Of a stretch of 64,000 nt of DNA, positions 9,637 through 18,868 are shown one piece after another. The position numbers and the translations under genes were made by a program. The notes under the pieces are model-generated. The model saw only the letters and a list, made by a program, of their open reading frames with translations, had not been told where the DNA came from and made no database searches. This DNA comes from Chryseobacterium oryctis (lineage in GTDB: Bacteria > Bacteroidota > Bacteroidia > Flavobacteriales > Weeksellaceae), in contig NZ_JAPDHV010000003.1 in NCBI RefSeq assembly GCF_025971925.1, positions 1-64,000 on the forward strand. Reading direction: 5' to 3'. Position 1 is the first letter of the stretch. Each line of letters starts with the position of its first letter.

Positions 9637-10341
9637 TTAGTTTTTCTTTTGAGATAACATCCATTCGTAAAATTTAGGATCTGAATAAGTGGAATCCCAA
9701 GAATTATGATTATCATCAGGGAAAATAGTTAAACTAACATTAGGATTAACTTTTTTTATCGCCTGATACATGTTGATTGAGTTTATAGGTGAAACTATAT
9801 CATCATTTCCACCATGAAAAATTTTGACAGGCAAATTTTTAAATTGTCCTATATTTGCTTCCATCACTCTATCTGAAGGAGCACAAACTGGAGCAACCGC
9901 CGCAAATAATTCTGGGTGTTCCATTGCTAATTTCCAAGTTCCCCAACCTCCCATTGACAAACCTGTAAGATAAATTCGGGAAGTATCTATATTATATTTT
10001 TCTTGAATTTCTTTTATCAAATTAAAAATGGTAACCGTATCCCACCAAGTATTAGCAGGACATTGTGGGGCTAAAATCGCAACAGGTTCTTTTATCAAAT
10101 TTTTATATGTGAACGGACTGTGCGCCTTTACCATTTCAAGATCGTTTCCTCTTTCACCAGAACCATGAAGAAAAACGATAAGCGGTACATTCCCTTTACT
10201 ATTTTTAGGATAATCAAGAATGTACGATACTTTTTCCTGTCTTTTAAATTCTTTATTTAATTCTGCTTTTATTTCCTGAGCATTTAAACTTACGGAAAAT
10301 AGCAAAAGTAAAAACGGAAAATATTTTAGTGTAATTTTCAT
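9637..10341 (-). CDS. Exported alpha/beta-hydrolase, esterase-like
   Basis: 234 residues with a signal peptide (MKITLKYFPFLLLLFSVSLNAQ). The alpha/beta-hydrolase fold has an oxyanion segment FLHGSGERGND (57-67), the nucleophile Ser129 in GLSMGGWG, a likely Asp at 180/181 (GGNDDIVSP) and His212 (DDNHNSW). It resembles the predicted-peptidase/phospholipase-carboxylesterase group. It sits between the glycoamylase-like enzyme and GH3, 67 bases before the latter, so it is probably co-transcribed with them. In this setting it may strip acyl groups (for example succinyl) from the glucan. That role is inferred; the chemistry of an esterase is well supported. Confidence 0.85.
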   Translation of the reverse strand: MKITLKYFPFLLLLFSVSLNAQEIKAELNKEFKRQEKVSYILDYPKNSKGNVPLIVFLHGSGERGNDLEMVKAHSPFTYKNLIKEPVAILAPQCPANTWWDTVTIFNLIKEIQEKYNIDTSRIYLTGLSMGGWGTWKLAMEHPELFAAVAPVCAPSDRVMEANIGQFKNLPVKIFHGGNDDIVSPINSINMYQAIKKVNPNVSLTIFPDDNHNSWDSTYSDPKFYEWMLSQKKN

Positions 10342-10389
10342 TTGATAATTTAGTTTGTAATTTGATTTAGACTTAAGCTTTAATTACAA

Positions 10390-11784
10390 TCATTTAATTC
10401 CATATTTTGGTGACTGAAAACTTAATTTCTTTAATCCTTTCTGAATTTCAGGAGCATTCATGAATAATTTCCATAAAAATCCTGTTCTGTAATTTTCAAT
10501 CATTGGAGCAATTGTACCTTGATCTATCGCTAAATATCTTGGTGTAAACCAATTATCATAATTAATGGAAGTAGCATCGTAAGGCCCGGCTGAACCAATA
10601 AATTGGGGTTTCTGGGTATAAATAAACCTTAAAAAATCCATTGATTCTTTTGGTGTATACGGAAAACTACTCAACGCGGCTGTAGGAGTGATTACACCTC
10701 TATCATTTTGAGGAAAATGAGCATCATAACCTGTACTTCCGTCCTGATTTCTGGAATAACTGGCTGTTAATCCCCAATAATTTACTCCGTAACCTTTCCA
10801 TTCTTTAGGATTTTCAACGCAATATTTATAATCAATTAAAACATGATTTTTATTTAAATCAAAATAATTTTTAATCAATTTATCGGATAGATTTGTAGGG
10901 TCTAAACCTATATATGAATATTGAGCCCAGAATAAAGACCCTCCATATTCCTCAGCTCCATTGTGTCTTACATACATGGGAAGCCCGTATTTCTCTTTAG
11001 CTGAAAGATAAGTACCGTTTCTTGTCCAGCCTTTATAATAAGTTTCTGCATCTATTGGGTAAGTTGGTGACGAAGCAGCCAAAATATAGGTAATCAGACA
11101 TTCATTATAGCCTTCAAGAGGAAAATTCATTTCCCATTGATATTCCGGAGACCAATGCCAATAAAGTACCTTCTCTCCTCCTTTAGTGTACCAATTCCAT
11201 TGAATTCCTTTCCAAAGTTCATCACATTTTTTTGCAAGTGCCTTTTCTTCTTCATTTCCATTTTTGAAATATTCACGAACCATCAAAATTCCTGAAGTCA
11301 AAAATGCAGTTTCAACCAAATCTCCTCCATTATCTTTTTTCCCGAAAGGAACAGTTTTACCTGTCTCTCCGTCTATCCAATGTGACCAAGCTCCTTTATG
11401 ACGATCTGCTTTTGCAAGAAAGTCCATCATTGTAGTCAATCGTTTTACTGCTTCTTTTCTAGGAACAAAACCTCTTTCAACTCCGACTAAGATTGTAGCC
11501 AACCCAAAACCAGAACCTCCTGTTGTAATGACATGCTTATCATTTTGCGGATAAATATTATCTTCATGGTAACGCTCTCTTCCCAACATTGAATTTGGTT
11601 CTGCATAATCCCAAAAATATTTCAAGGCCTCTTTCTGAACTTTATCCATTAATTGCTCATCAGTAATATTACTTTTTACTACTTCTTTTTGAGTCTGAGA
11701 ATTTTCATGCTTTGCGTTTTTTAAATTTTCGCAAGATACCGCCAGTAACGACGTCATCAGAATTGATAATATTGTCCTTTTCAT
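10390..11784 (-). CDS. Glycoamylase-like lipoprotein (PF10091, GH144 type), copy 1
   Basis: 464 residues with a lipoprotein signal (SLLAVSC, Cys18). The family signatures are KYFWDYAEPNSMLGRERYH, TTGGSGFGLATILVG, GAWSHWIDGETG and DNGGDLVETAFL. From memory, PF10091 proteins form CAZy family GH144, with an (alpha/alpha)6 barrel that acts on beta-1,2-glucan (endo-glucanase, or exo-type releasing sophorose). It is a close paralogue of the gene just upstream, sharing nearly every motif and the C-terminal TPRYLAIDQGTIAPMIENY. Copy 1 lies 11 bases after copy 2, so they are one transcript. Which copy is endo and which exo cannot be told by eye. Confidence 0.85.
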   Translation of the reverse strand: MKRTILSILMTSLLAVSCENLKNAKHENSQTQKEVVKSNITDEQLMDKVQKEALKYFWDYAEPNSMLGRERYHEDNIYPQNDKHVITTGGSGFGLATILVGVERGFVPRKEAVKRLTTMMDFLAKADRHKGAWSHWIDGETGKTVPFGKKDNGGDLVETAFLTSGILMVREYFKNGNEEEKALAKKCDELWKGIQWNWYTKGGEKVLYWHWSPEYQWEMNFPLEGYNECLITYILAASSPTYPIDAETYYKGWTRNGTYLSAKEKYGLPMYVRHNGAEEYGGSLFWAQYSYIGLDPTNLSDKLIKNYFDLNKNHVLIDYKYCVENPKEWKGYGVNYWGLTASYSRNQDGSTGYDAHFPQNDRGVITPTAALSSFPYTPKESMDFLRFIYTQKPQFIGSAGPYDATSINYDNWFTPRYLAIDQGTIAPMIENYRTGFLWKLFMNAPEIQKGLKKLSFQSPKYGIK

Positions 11785-11795
11785 TATATCATTTT

Positions 11796-13184
11796 TTAAA
11801 ATCCGTATTGCGTGGAATGAAACCCTAACTTAATCAAACCTTGTTTTACATCTGGAGCGTTCATAAACAAATTCCACAAAAACTGTGTTTTATAATTTTC
11901 AATCATAGGAGCTATCGTACCTTGATCTATAGCTAAATATCTTGGAGTAACCCAATTATAATGAATTGAATAAGCATCATAAGGACCTGCAACTCCTATA
12001 TATTTATTATAATTTTCGTTATATAAAAATTTCAGCATATTCATACTTTCTGTAGACGTATAAGGCATATTGGAAAGAGCTGCTGTAGGAGAAATCACAC
12101 CTAAATCATTATTTGGCTGATGAGCCGAATATCCCGTAGAACCATCAGTATTTCTGGAATAACTAGCAGTAAGACCCCAACTTTTTGAATTATACCCCTG
12201 CCATCCCTTCGGGTTTGTTATACAATACTGATACATGATTTTAGCATGATTTGTCGTTACATTACCATAATTTACATATTCGTCTGATAAACCTCGAGGA
12301 TCTAATCCTAAAAAAGAATAATGTGACCAAAACATAGGACCAACATTTCCATTTACTCCGTTATGATTAACTACAACCGGAATTCCGTATTGAGTTGATG
12401 TACTTTTAATATTTCCGTTTCTCGCCCAACCCTGCTGATAAACAGATTTTTCAATTGAATAATTGGGTGAAGCAGCAGCTAATACATACGTAATAAGTGT
12501 TTCATCATAACCTCTAAGTTGCATATTCATTTGAAAATCATAATTTAGTGACCAATGCCAATACAATACGTTTTCACCTTTTGTATACCAATTCCACTCT
12601 ATTCCTTTCCAAAGACTGTCTGCTTTTTGGGAAAGAGCTAATTCCGAAGCATCAGAAGAATTTTTAAAAAACTCCCTTACACAAATTAATCCTTGAGCTA
12701 AAAATGCTGTTTCCACCAAATCACCTCCATTATCCGTGGGACTGAATGGTACGACCTGACCATTAGTTCCATTTATCCAATGTGACCATGCACCATGAAA
12801 CCGATCAGCATTTTGCAAAAAATTAAGCGAGGTTGTTAACCTTGAAATAGCTTCTGATTTAGAAATATATCCATTTTTAACACCTATTAAAATTGTCATT
12901 AATCCAAAACCAGAACCTCCTGTTGTTACAATATTCGCATCTTGTCCCGGGTTATCTGTGTGATATCTTTCTCTAGCTAATTTTGAATTTGATTCAGCAT
13001 AATCCCAAAAATATTTAAGAGCATCTTTCTGAACCATTTCTATTAGTTGGGAGTCGGTGTAGTTATTAGGAGTTTCTATATTATTTCCTCCTCCTAATGG
13101 TGTTCCACCTGAAGTAGGATCTTCCGAAGAGCAAGAGCTAAACATCAATCCTACAAATACTAATGTTGTTATTACTTTATTCAT
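11796..13184 (-). CDS. Glycoamylase-like lipoprotein (PF10091, GH144 type), copy 2
   Basis: 462 residues with a lipoprotein signal (LMFSSC) and a Gly/Thr/Asn-rich linker to about residue 42. The catalytic-domain motifs match its downstream paralogue: KYFWDYAESNSKLARERYH, TTGGSGFGLMTILIG, GAWSHWINGTNG, DNGGDLVETAFL. The linker-plus-lipid anchor fits a surface-tethered enzyme that makes the first cuts in a long glucan, with copy 1 or GH3 acting later. This division of labour is inference. The gene starts just past a hairpin terminator after the LamG gene, so its expression may depend on readthrough or on its own promoter. Confidence 0.85.
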   Translation of the reverse strand: MNKVITTLVFVGLMFSSCSSEDPTSGGTPLGGGNNIETPNNYTDSQLIEMVQKDALKYFWDYAESNSKLARERYHTDNPGQDANIVTTGGSGFGLMTILIGVKNGYISKSEAISRLTTSLNFLQNADRFHGAWSHWINGTNGQVVPFSPTDNGGDLVETAFLAQGLICVREFFKNSSDASELALSQKADSLWKGIEWNWYTKGENVLYWHWSLNYDFQMNMQLRGYDETLITYVLAAASPNYSIEKSVYQQGWARNGNIKSTSTQYGIPVVVNHNGVNGNVGPMFWSHYSFLGLDPRGLSDEYVNYGNVTTNHAKIMYQYCITNPKGWQGYNSKSWGLTASYSRNTDGSTGYSAHQPNNDLGVISPTAALSNMPYTSTESMNMLKFLYNENYNKYIGVAGPYDAYSIHYNWVTPRYLAIDQGTIAPMIENYKTQFLWNLFMNAPDVKQGLIKLGFHSTQYGF

Positions 13185-13196
13185 AAATGTGTTTGT

Positions 13197-13221
13197 AAAA
13201 AAAGGCCTAAAAAGGCCTTTT
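13197..13221 (-). terminator. Terminator inside the glucan locus
   Basis: On the minus strand AAAAGGCCT, a 4-base T loop and AGGCCTTTTTTT form a strong short hairpin with a T-tract, 6 bases past the LamG gene stop and 13 bases before the next ATG. It would lower expression of the enzyme genes relative to the surface-binding genes. Confidence 0.75.
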
Positions 13222-13226
13222 AGTAA

Positions 13227-14204
13227 TTATCTATTATCTTTTTCAAGTTTATATAATGCAATAACATCTGAACTTGATAATGAAGTGTTATAAATTCTGA
13301 ACTCATCAAGTTGACCTGCAAAACTTGTAGCCCAATCTTCCTGTCCTCCATTATTTTGAGAAGGAACTGTTTCAAATTGATGTGAACCAAAAACAACCTT
13401 CCCATTAGTTCCTGCCATTTGAAATATTCCATAACCTTGAGCTGCACCACTAGAGTTATTTATATCTCCCGGATCACTAGCGTACCATGGTGCTGATCCC
13501 TGAAGTCCGTTTGCTGGGGCATAAGCAAACCCTGTCAGATTCGCTGCTGGTTCCCCATTTAAATAACAACTCACTCTACTTGTTGATGAATTGTATGATA
13601 GAGTAACATGAATCCAATTATTTTTTTGGCCATCAATGTTCATAATCACTCCTTGCCCATTCCATTGAACACCAGTTCTGCTATTTTCAACACCTAACTT
13701 CAATCTAATCCTGTCAGGTTTTGAGGAGTCTGGATTTTCAATAAAAACATTTATACCACCCCAAAATTCAGTAGGTCTTACAATTGTAAAAATCCCTTGT
13801 GCTCCTTTACCTTGACCAGGTGTAGCAGGGTCAACCGTATTAGCACTTTTCATCCAAAAACATATCGTAAAATCATTCAAGCTTGTAATGGCATTGGCGG
13901 CATTGGCAACAGCATATCTCATTTCACTGCTTGAACCATCATAAGCATTTCCTTTAACACCCGCTACATATTTTACATTTGTTGGAGTAGCACTTGTAAT
14001 ATTATTTTTAGAATCATTTAAATTATTATCAAAGCTTAATTTTGCTACTAAGTTGCTTGCAGCAATTTCATCAGAACTTGTATATCCACCAATTTCTGTA
14101 TAAGGAATAGGAGAATTATCTTTATCTATACTATCTTCACAGCTTGTTGTAAAAATTCCAACTAAAAAAGCTGCACTAATATATTGTATTAAATTATTTT
14201 TCAT
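13227..14204 (-). CDS. LamG-domain surface lipoprotein
   Basis: 325 residues with a lipoprotein signal (GIFTTSCEDS). The C-terminal two thirds (about 85-325) look like a concanavalin A-like/LamG jelly roll (DFTICFWMKS, WIHVTLSYNSST, CYLNGEPA, FAGQLDEFRIYNTSLSSSDV). Such domains bind sugars. Its place directly after susD is the usual position of SusE/SusF-type or surface glycan-binding proteins, so a role in holding the polysaccharide on the cell surface is likely. No catalytic motif is visible. A terminator follows the gene. Confidence 0.82.
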   Translation of the reverse strand: MKNNLIQYISAAFLVGIFTTSCEDSIDKDNSPIPYTEIGGYTSSDEIAASNLVAKLSFDNNLNDSKNNITSATPTNVKYVAGVKGNAYDGSSSEMRYAVANAANAITSLNDFTICFWMKSANTVDPATPGQGKGAQGIFTIVRPTEFWGGINVFIENPDSSKPDRIRLKLGVENSRTGVQWNGQGVIMNIDGQKNNWIHVTLSYNSSTSRVSCYLNGEPAANLTGFAYAPANGLQGSAPWYASDPGDINNSSGAAQGYGIFQMAGTNGKVVFGSHQFETVPSQNNGGQEDWATSFAGQLDEFRIYNTSLSSSDVIALYKLEKDNR

Positions 14205-14220
14205 ATTGATTATTTTTCAA

Positions 14221-15684
14221 TTAATAGCCATGATTTTGTGTTGCTAAACCTTTTGCTTCAAGAATAAATTTATTCGGGACTGGAAAAACTTCATGAATTC
14301 CTACTTTAAATACTTTTCCATTTGCAGCCATAGCAGCTTGCGCTTGTCCTGTTCTTACCAAATCAAACCATCTGTCATGTTCCATAGCTAACTCTAATCT
14401 TCTCTCTTTATAAATCGCATTTCTCATTTCAATCTGTGTATTAGCAGTTGTATTAGCTAATCCAGCACGATTTCTAACCTGATTTAAATAAGTAGCTGCA
14501 TTTGAGGTTTGCCCAAGCTCATTTAATGCTTCAGCTTTCATCAAAAGAACCTCTGAGTATCTTAGATAGCGAATATTTGCATCTGAATCATCATCTCCTG
14601 TATATGCCGACGAATAAGCTTTATAATTATAGTAATTATTTTCTACCGTTGAAGGAACAACCCTACCATCATAAAGTGTTGATGACTTAAAAATAATTGT
14701 AGCATCTCTTCTTTCTGTGTCTCCTTCTACATTAAAAGCATCAACTAAACTTTGAGAGGGTGTATTAAACCCCCAACCCCAACCTCCTGCGCCTCTAGCA
14801 CCTTGAACCTGAGAATATTGTTGAATTCCTGGCTGACCAGGACCTCCTTTTCCTTGAATTTCAAAAATAGATTCTGAATTATTTTCTCCTGAAATTTTAT
14901 AAATATCCTGAAAATTCGGAGTTAAAGAATACCCAACAACCTGATCGCATTTATCCACAACTTGTTGCCATTTTTTTTCATATAAAAATACCTTCGCTAA
15001 TAATGCATTAGCTGCACCTTTAGAAGCTCTACCTATATTATTCCCAGAATAAGCACTTTTATCTGGTAAAGCATCTATTGCTTCTTGCAAATCCTTTTCA
15101 ATAAATGCATAAATATCGGCTTTTGACCTTCTGGTAAATACCATTGCTCTATCATCTTCAGTATTTTCAAAAACTTTATCTACTAACGGCAAATCACCAT
15201 AACTTCTTACTAAAATAAAATAAGAAAAAGCCCTTAAAAATTTTGCCTCGCCTAATAACCTATTTTTAAGAGATGCATCAGCTTTATCCAATAAAGGAAT
15301 ATACTTTAGTGCCTGGTTGGCTCTATTAATTGCTTGATAATGCCCTTCCCAAACATCTTGGAAAGACGGTGTTGTAGAAGAGAAGGTAAGAGCATCTAGC
15401 ACATCTTTATCCGATCCTGAATCTCCAGGAGAAGAGCCTTTATCTGCGTCGTCACTAGTAATACTACTCACACCAATCCATGCAAACGAACTAATGTTCC
15501 AGTCAAGATATTTACTGTAAATTGCTGTTACAAAACTTTCAGCTCCCTCATTGTTATTATATTCATTTAACAAATCCTCTATAGCAATTTGTTCTGTTGG
15601 TTTTGTATCAAGATAATCATTACTGCAGCTCTGATTAACTAAAGTAAGTGATAATATAGATAATAATATGATAGTCTTTTTCAT
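14221..15684 (-). CDS. SusD/RagB-family starch-binding-like outer membrane lipoprotein
   Basis: 487 residues with a lipoprotein signal (LVNQSC, Cys20) followed by the typical SNDYLDTKPTEQ start of SusD proteins. It has TPR-like helices (GRASKGAANALLAKVFLYEK near 215-235) and the C-terminal SusD signature (YLRYSEVLLMKAEALNELG, then RNAIYKERRLELAMEHDRWFD). SusD lids close over the SusC barrel and capture the oligosaccharide at the cell surface. It lies 18 bases after susC, so it is co-transcribed. The length is somewhat shorter than the usual 500-600. Confidence 0.95.
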   Translation of the reverse strand: MKKTIILLSILSLTLVNQSCSNDYLDTKPTEQIAIEDLLNEYNNNEGAESFVTAIYSKYLDWNISSFAWIGVSSITSDDADKGSSPGDSGSDKDVLDALTFSSTTPSFQDVWEGHYQAINRANQALKYIPLLDKADASLKNRLLGEAKFLRAFSYFILVRSYGDLPLVDKVFENTEDDRAMVFTRRSKADIYAFIEKDLQEAIDALPDKSAYSGNNIGRASKGAANALLAKVFLYEKKWQQVVDKCDQVVGYSLTPNFQDIYKISGENNSESIFEIQGKGGPGQPGIQQYSQVQGARGAGGWGWGFNTPSQSLVDAFNVEGDTERRDATIIFKSSTLYDGRVVPSTVENNYYNYKAYSSAYTGDDDSDANIRYLRYSEVLLMKAEALNELGQTSNAATYLNQVRNRAGLANTTANTQIEMRNAIYKERRLELAMEHDRWFDLVRTGQAQAAMAANGKVFKVGIHEVFPVPNKFILEAKGLATQNHGY

Positions 15685-15702
15685 AATGGAATAACTTAAT
15701 AA

Positions 15703-18495
15703 TTAAAATTTAACATTTACCCCAAAAACAAACGAACGTAAAGATGGATAAGCATCCAATTCAATACCTGTCAGTTCATAAGGGTTACCATTTGCATTAA
15801 GTTCAGGAGTAAATCCGGAGAATTTTTGGAAAATAAATGGGTTGATGGCACTTACATAAAATCTTAATGAAGATACATATTCTACAGGTTTTTGTAAATT
15901 AAACCCTAAGGTAATATTATTGATTCTAAAGAAGTCTCCTGATTCTAAATAATAAGTAGATGCAATAGGAACAGCATTGAACGGTGCTGGGTTAGAAGCT
16001 CCTGTATTATTTGATGTCCAAAAATCTGTAGCTACATCATACTCTATATTTTCCCCAGAAAAACGTTGTGCTTTTTTACCATTATACACTTTATGCCCAA
16101 ATGCACCAAAACCATTGATTGCTAGATCAATATTTTTGTATCTTAAATCTATATTTATTCCCAACGTAGATTTTGGTATATAAGAACCAAAGAATTTTCT
16201 ATCTTCTGCATCTTGAGAACCCGTTCTTCCATTTCCGTTAGTATCTACATAAATCATATTTCCGTTAACATCATAACCATTAGCTTCCCAAAGATAAAAA
16301 CTACCTAAAGGCTGACCAACAGCTTGTTCTCCGAAATATTTTGTCCATTGCCCATTCCCTAAACTTCCTCCTTGCTTAATATTTACGTTTGCAAAAATTT
16401 TATCTAAATTATTTTTATTATAAGAGTAATTTCCATTTATAGAATAGCTGAAATTTTCTCCCAATCTATCTTGCCAGCCTAAATTAAATTCAAAACCTTT
16501 GTTTGAGACTTGTCCAAGATGAGAATAACCAGCAATTCCTATTCCGGCTGGAGATGGTGGCATAGAAGCTAAAATAATATTTTTGGTAATTTTCTTGTAA
16601 ATATCAAATGATCCTGTAAGCCTTTTACTTAGCAAAGCAAAATCTACACCTCCACTGGTTTCCTCTGTTATTTCCCAGCCTAAATTAGGATCTAACAATT
16701 GATTGTTTGTTGTTCCATTTGCATTAATTGCTCCCCCAAAAGAATAATTATAATCAACACCAGAAGCAAGCGTAGGTACATTAAGAGGAACATTTTGATT
16801 TCCTAATCTTCCCCAACCTCCTCTTAGTTTTAAAAGGTTAATTATACTATTGCCTCTCAAGAAACTCTCCTCTGATACAACCCAACCGGCTCCGAAAGAT
16901 GGAAAATTACCCCATTTATTGCCTTCTGAAAATTGTGAAGATCCATCTCTTCTTATTGTAGCAGTTATCAAATACCTATTTAATAGCTTATACTGCATTC
17001 TACCAAAGTAAGAAACTGTTTTATTTTCATTAAAATCAATGCTATTCAGTTTCTTCAAACTTCCGTCTAATACATAGTCTACCTCATTTAAGTTCCAATA
17101 ATTACTGTTACTAGAAAGATTTTGCCTCACCATATAAATCCTATTGATTCCTGATCTATAACTTGTTTCTGTACCCGCCGTTGCTTCAACGTTATGAATA
17201 TCAGCAAAAGTTTTAGTATAAGTTAAATAGTTTGTTAGTTGCCAGTTATAATAATCATCCTTTTGATTCGTCAATTGATTATTAAAGGTTGCAGGTGATT
17301 GACCTATTAACCTAAATCCATTATCAAAATTATAACTCTTAAAATTATAATATTCTCCACTAAATTGAGAAGTAAGCCTCAAACCACTAAAAAGTTCCGC
17401 ATCTAATTTAAGACCACCTTGCATCTGCATAGATTTTTGTCTTTCATTAAATAGCTCTAATTGAGCTAATGGATTCCCAACATTATTAAACTGTGTAACA
17501 CCATTAGGAGAAGCAAATCCGTCTGTTCCAACAATAGAAACACCATATTGCCCGTCTGCAAAGTGTACAGGAACTATTGGAGATTGTTTATACGCTGATG
17601 TAAATACACTTAACGGTTTGGGGGTTATATTAGAAAATGCAACACTCAAATTTTGAGCTAAGGTTATTTTTTTAGAAATTTTGAATTCATTATTTGTTCT
17701 TATAGTTGCCCTGTTATAATCAGTGCCTCTTAAAATTGCTTTCTCATCATAATTATTTAAACTTAAAAAATATTTTGCTTTTTCAGAGGCTCCAGAAACA
17801 CTAATATTATGTTGATTATAGACTCCCGTTCTAGTAACCGTATCAAACCAATCTGTATTTACTGGTTGATCTTGAGAAAAACGTGTTGTTCCTAATGCTA
17901 AATTATTATAATAACTAAACAGATTACTTCCTGCCATTTTCACTTTTTTCAGTGGAGTTCTCACTCCAACAAAACCGTCATACTCCACATTTATACCTTT
18001 TCCTCTTCCACTTTTTGTTGTGATAATAACAACTCCGTTTGCTCCTCTATTACCATAAATTGCCAAAGCTGAAGCGTCTTTTAAAATATCATAACTAAGA
18101 ATATCGTTAGTATTAATATTATTTATGTTATCAGCAAATAATCCATCTACAACATATAATGGAGTTCTTCCTCCTTCTACAGTACCTAACCCCCTAATTA
18201 ATATTGTGGGTGTAGAACCTGGTAAATCAGATGCCGTAACTTGCACTCCAGCAACTTTTCCTTGAATCGCTTGTGAAGCATTTAAAACCTTTGTTTTTGC
18301 AACTTCTTCTGATTTTAAAGAAGTCACAGCAGTAGTATTATCTACAGCTTTTCTCGCTCCATACCCAATCATCACCACTTCCTCTATTTTCTGTTCTTTA
18401 GTAACAGTATCTTTTGGAGTAGTCTGTGCACTGACATTCATACCGAAGTACAAAGCAGCAATGAGGCATGAATACTTTAAATTACTTTGTTTCAT
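15703..18495 (-). CDS. SusC/RagA-family TonB-dependent outer membrane transporter
   Basis: Imports oligosaccharides across the outer membrane with TonB energy and the partner SusD. I chose the ATG at 18495 (MKQSNLKYSCLIAALYFGMNVSAQ, a signal peptide) over an upstream TTG at 18540, giving 930 residues. The plug (VVMIGYGARKAVDNTTAV, then IQGKVAGVQV, TPTILIRGLGTVEGGRTPLYVVDG, DILKDASALAIYGNRGANGV) begins about 15 residues after the signal peptide. The carboxypeptidase-regulatory-like domain that usually precedes the plug in SusC is absent. The chain ends in Phe (GVNVKF), as beta barrels do. It is the first gene of the glucan locus; no HTCS regulator or ECF sigma/anti-sigma pair lies nearby. Confidence 0.95.
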   Translation of the reverse strand: MKQSNLKYSCLIAALYFGMNVSAQTTPKDTVTKEQKIEEVVMIGYGARKAVDNTTAVTSLKSEEVAKTKVLNASQAIQGKVAGVQVTASDLPGSTPTILIRGLGTVEGGRTPLYVVDGLFADNINNINTNDILSYDILKDASALAIYGNRGANGVVIITTKSGRGKGINVEYDGFVGVRTPLKKVKMAGSNLFSYYNNLALGTTRFSQDQPVNTDWFDTVTRTGVYNQHNISVSGASEKAKYFLSLNNYDEKAILRGTDYNRATIRTNNEFKISKKITLAQNLSVAFSNITPKPLSVFTSAYKQSPIVPVHFADGQYGVSIVGTDGFASPNGVTQFNNVGNPLAQLELFNERQKSMQMQGGLKLDAELFSGLRLTSQFSGEYYNFKSYNFDNGFRLIGQSPATFNNQLTNQKDDYYNWQLTNYLTYTKTFADIHNVEATAGTETSYRSGINRIYMVRQNLSSNSNYWNLNEVDYVLDGSLKKLNSIDFNENKTVSYFGRMQYKLLNRYLITATIRRDGSSQFSEGNKWGNFPSFGAGWVVSEESFLRGNSIINLLKLRGGWGRLGNQNVPLNVPTLASGVDYNYSFGGAINANGTTNNQLLDPNLGWEITEETSGGVDFALLSKRLTGSFDIYKKITKNIILASMPPSPAGIGIAGYSHLGQVSNKGFEFNLGWQDRLGENFSYSINGNYSYNKNNLDKIFANVNIKQGGSLGNGQWTKYFGEQAVGQPLGSFYLWEANGYDVNGNMIYVDTNGNGRTGSQDAEDRKFFGSYIPKSTLGINIDLRYKNIDLAINGFGAFGHKVYNGKKAQRFSGENIEYDVATDFWTSNNTGASNPAPFNAVPIASTYYLESGDFFRINNITLGFNLQKPVEYVSSLRFYVSAINPFIFQKFSGFTPELNANGNPYELTGIELDAYPSLRSFVFGVNVKF

Positions 18496-18868
18496 ATAGT
18501 TTAATTTTATTCGTACAATCAATTTAAAAAAAGGTATCAAACCTTTTTTAATGCTTTTATTCTAGAAACAATCTAATTTCTCAAAAAAAGACATTACTCA
18601 AAAATATAAAAATATATCTAACATTTTAATATTTCTTAAAAATTCTAAAAAAATAAATTTAAACAAACATTAAAATAATCATAACAACAATTTAACTAAA
18701 AATAACTAAAACATTACATATATTATAGAAAAATGAACAATTAAATTTTATACTAATTTCCAAAATAATTCACAAATTGACCTATCAACTTTTAATATTT
18801 TGTTAAACAGATTATAGTCTTTAACTTTGGTTCATTATTTGAAAAGTAAAACGAATAAGAATTTTTAA
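18496..18868. other. Divergent intergenic region between susC and the DUF4197-like gene
   Basis: About 370 AT-rich bases. On the minus strand, an A/T-rich hairpin (AAAAAAGG ... CCTTTTTT, 18526-18549) lies in the presumed susC leader, and TATTTTTG at 18606-18599 fits a -7 element but has no clear -33 partner. On the plus strand there is a good promoter at 18799-18829. No open frame of note. Confidence 0.6.
18799..18829 (+). promoter_or_regulatory. Bacteroidota-type promoter of the DUF4197-like gene
   Basis: TTTG at 18799-18802 and TAACTTTG at 18822-18829 match the -33 TTTG and -7 TAnnTTTG elements exactly, with a 19-base spacer. Transcription would begin a few bases past 18829, about 35 bases before ATG 18869. 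Confidence 0.8.

Noticed and set aside
13220..13450. A 76-codon minus-strand frame overlapping the LamG gene
   Set aside because: It is a shifted frame of the LamG-domain gene, with no start context and an unlikely composition.
18526..18549. A/T-rich hairpin in the susC leader as an attenuator
   Set aside because: The stem is almost all A-T pairs and no alternative pairing was seen; too weak to call as a regulatory element.
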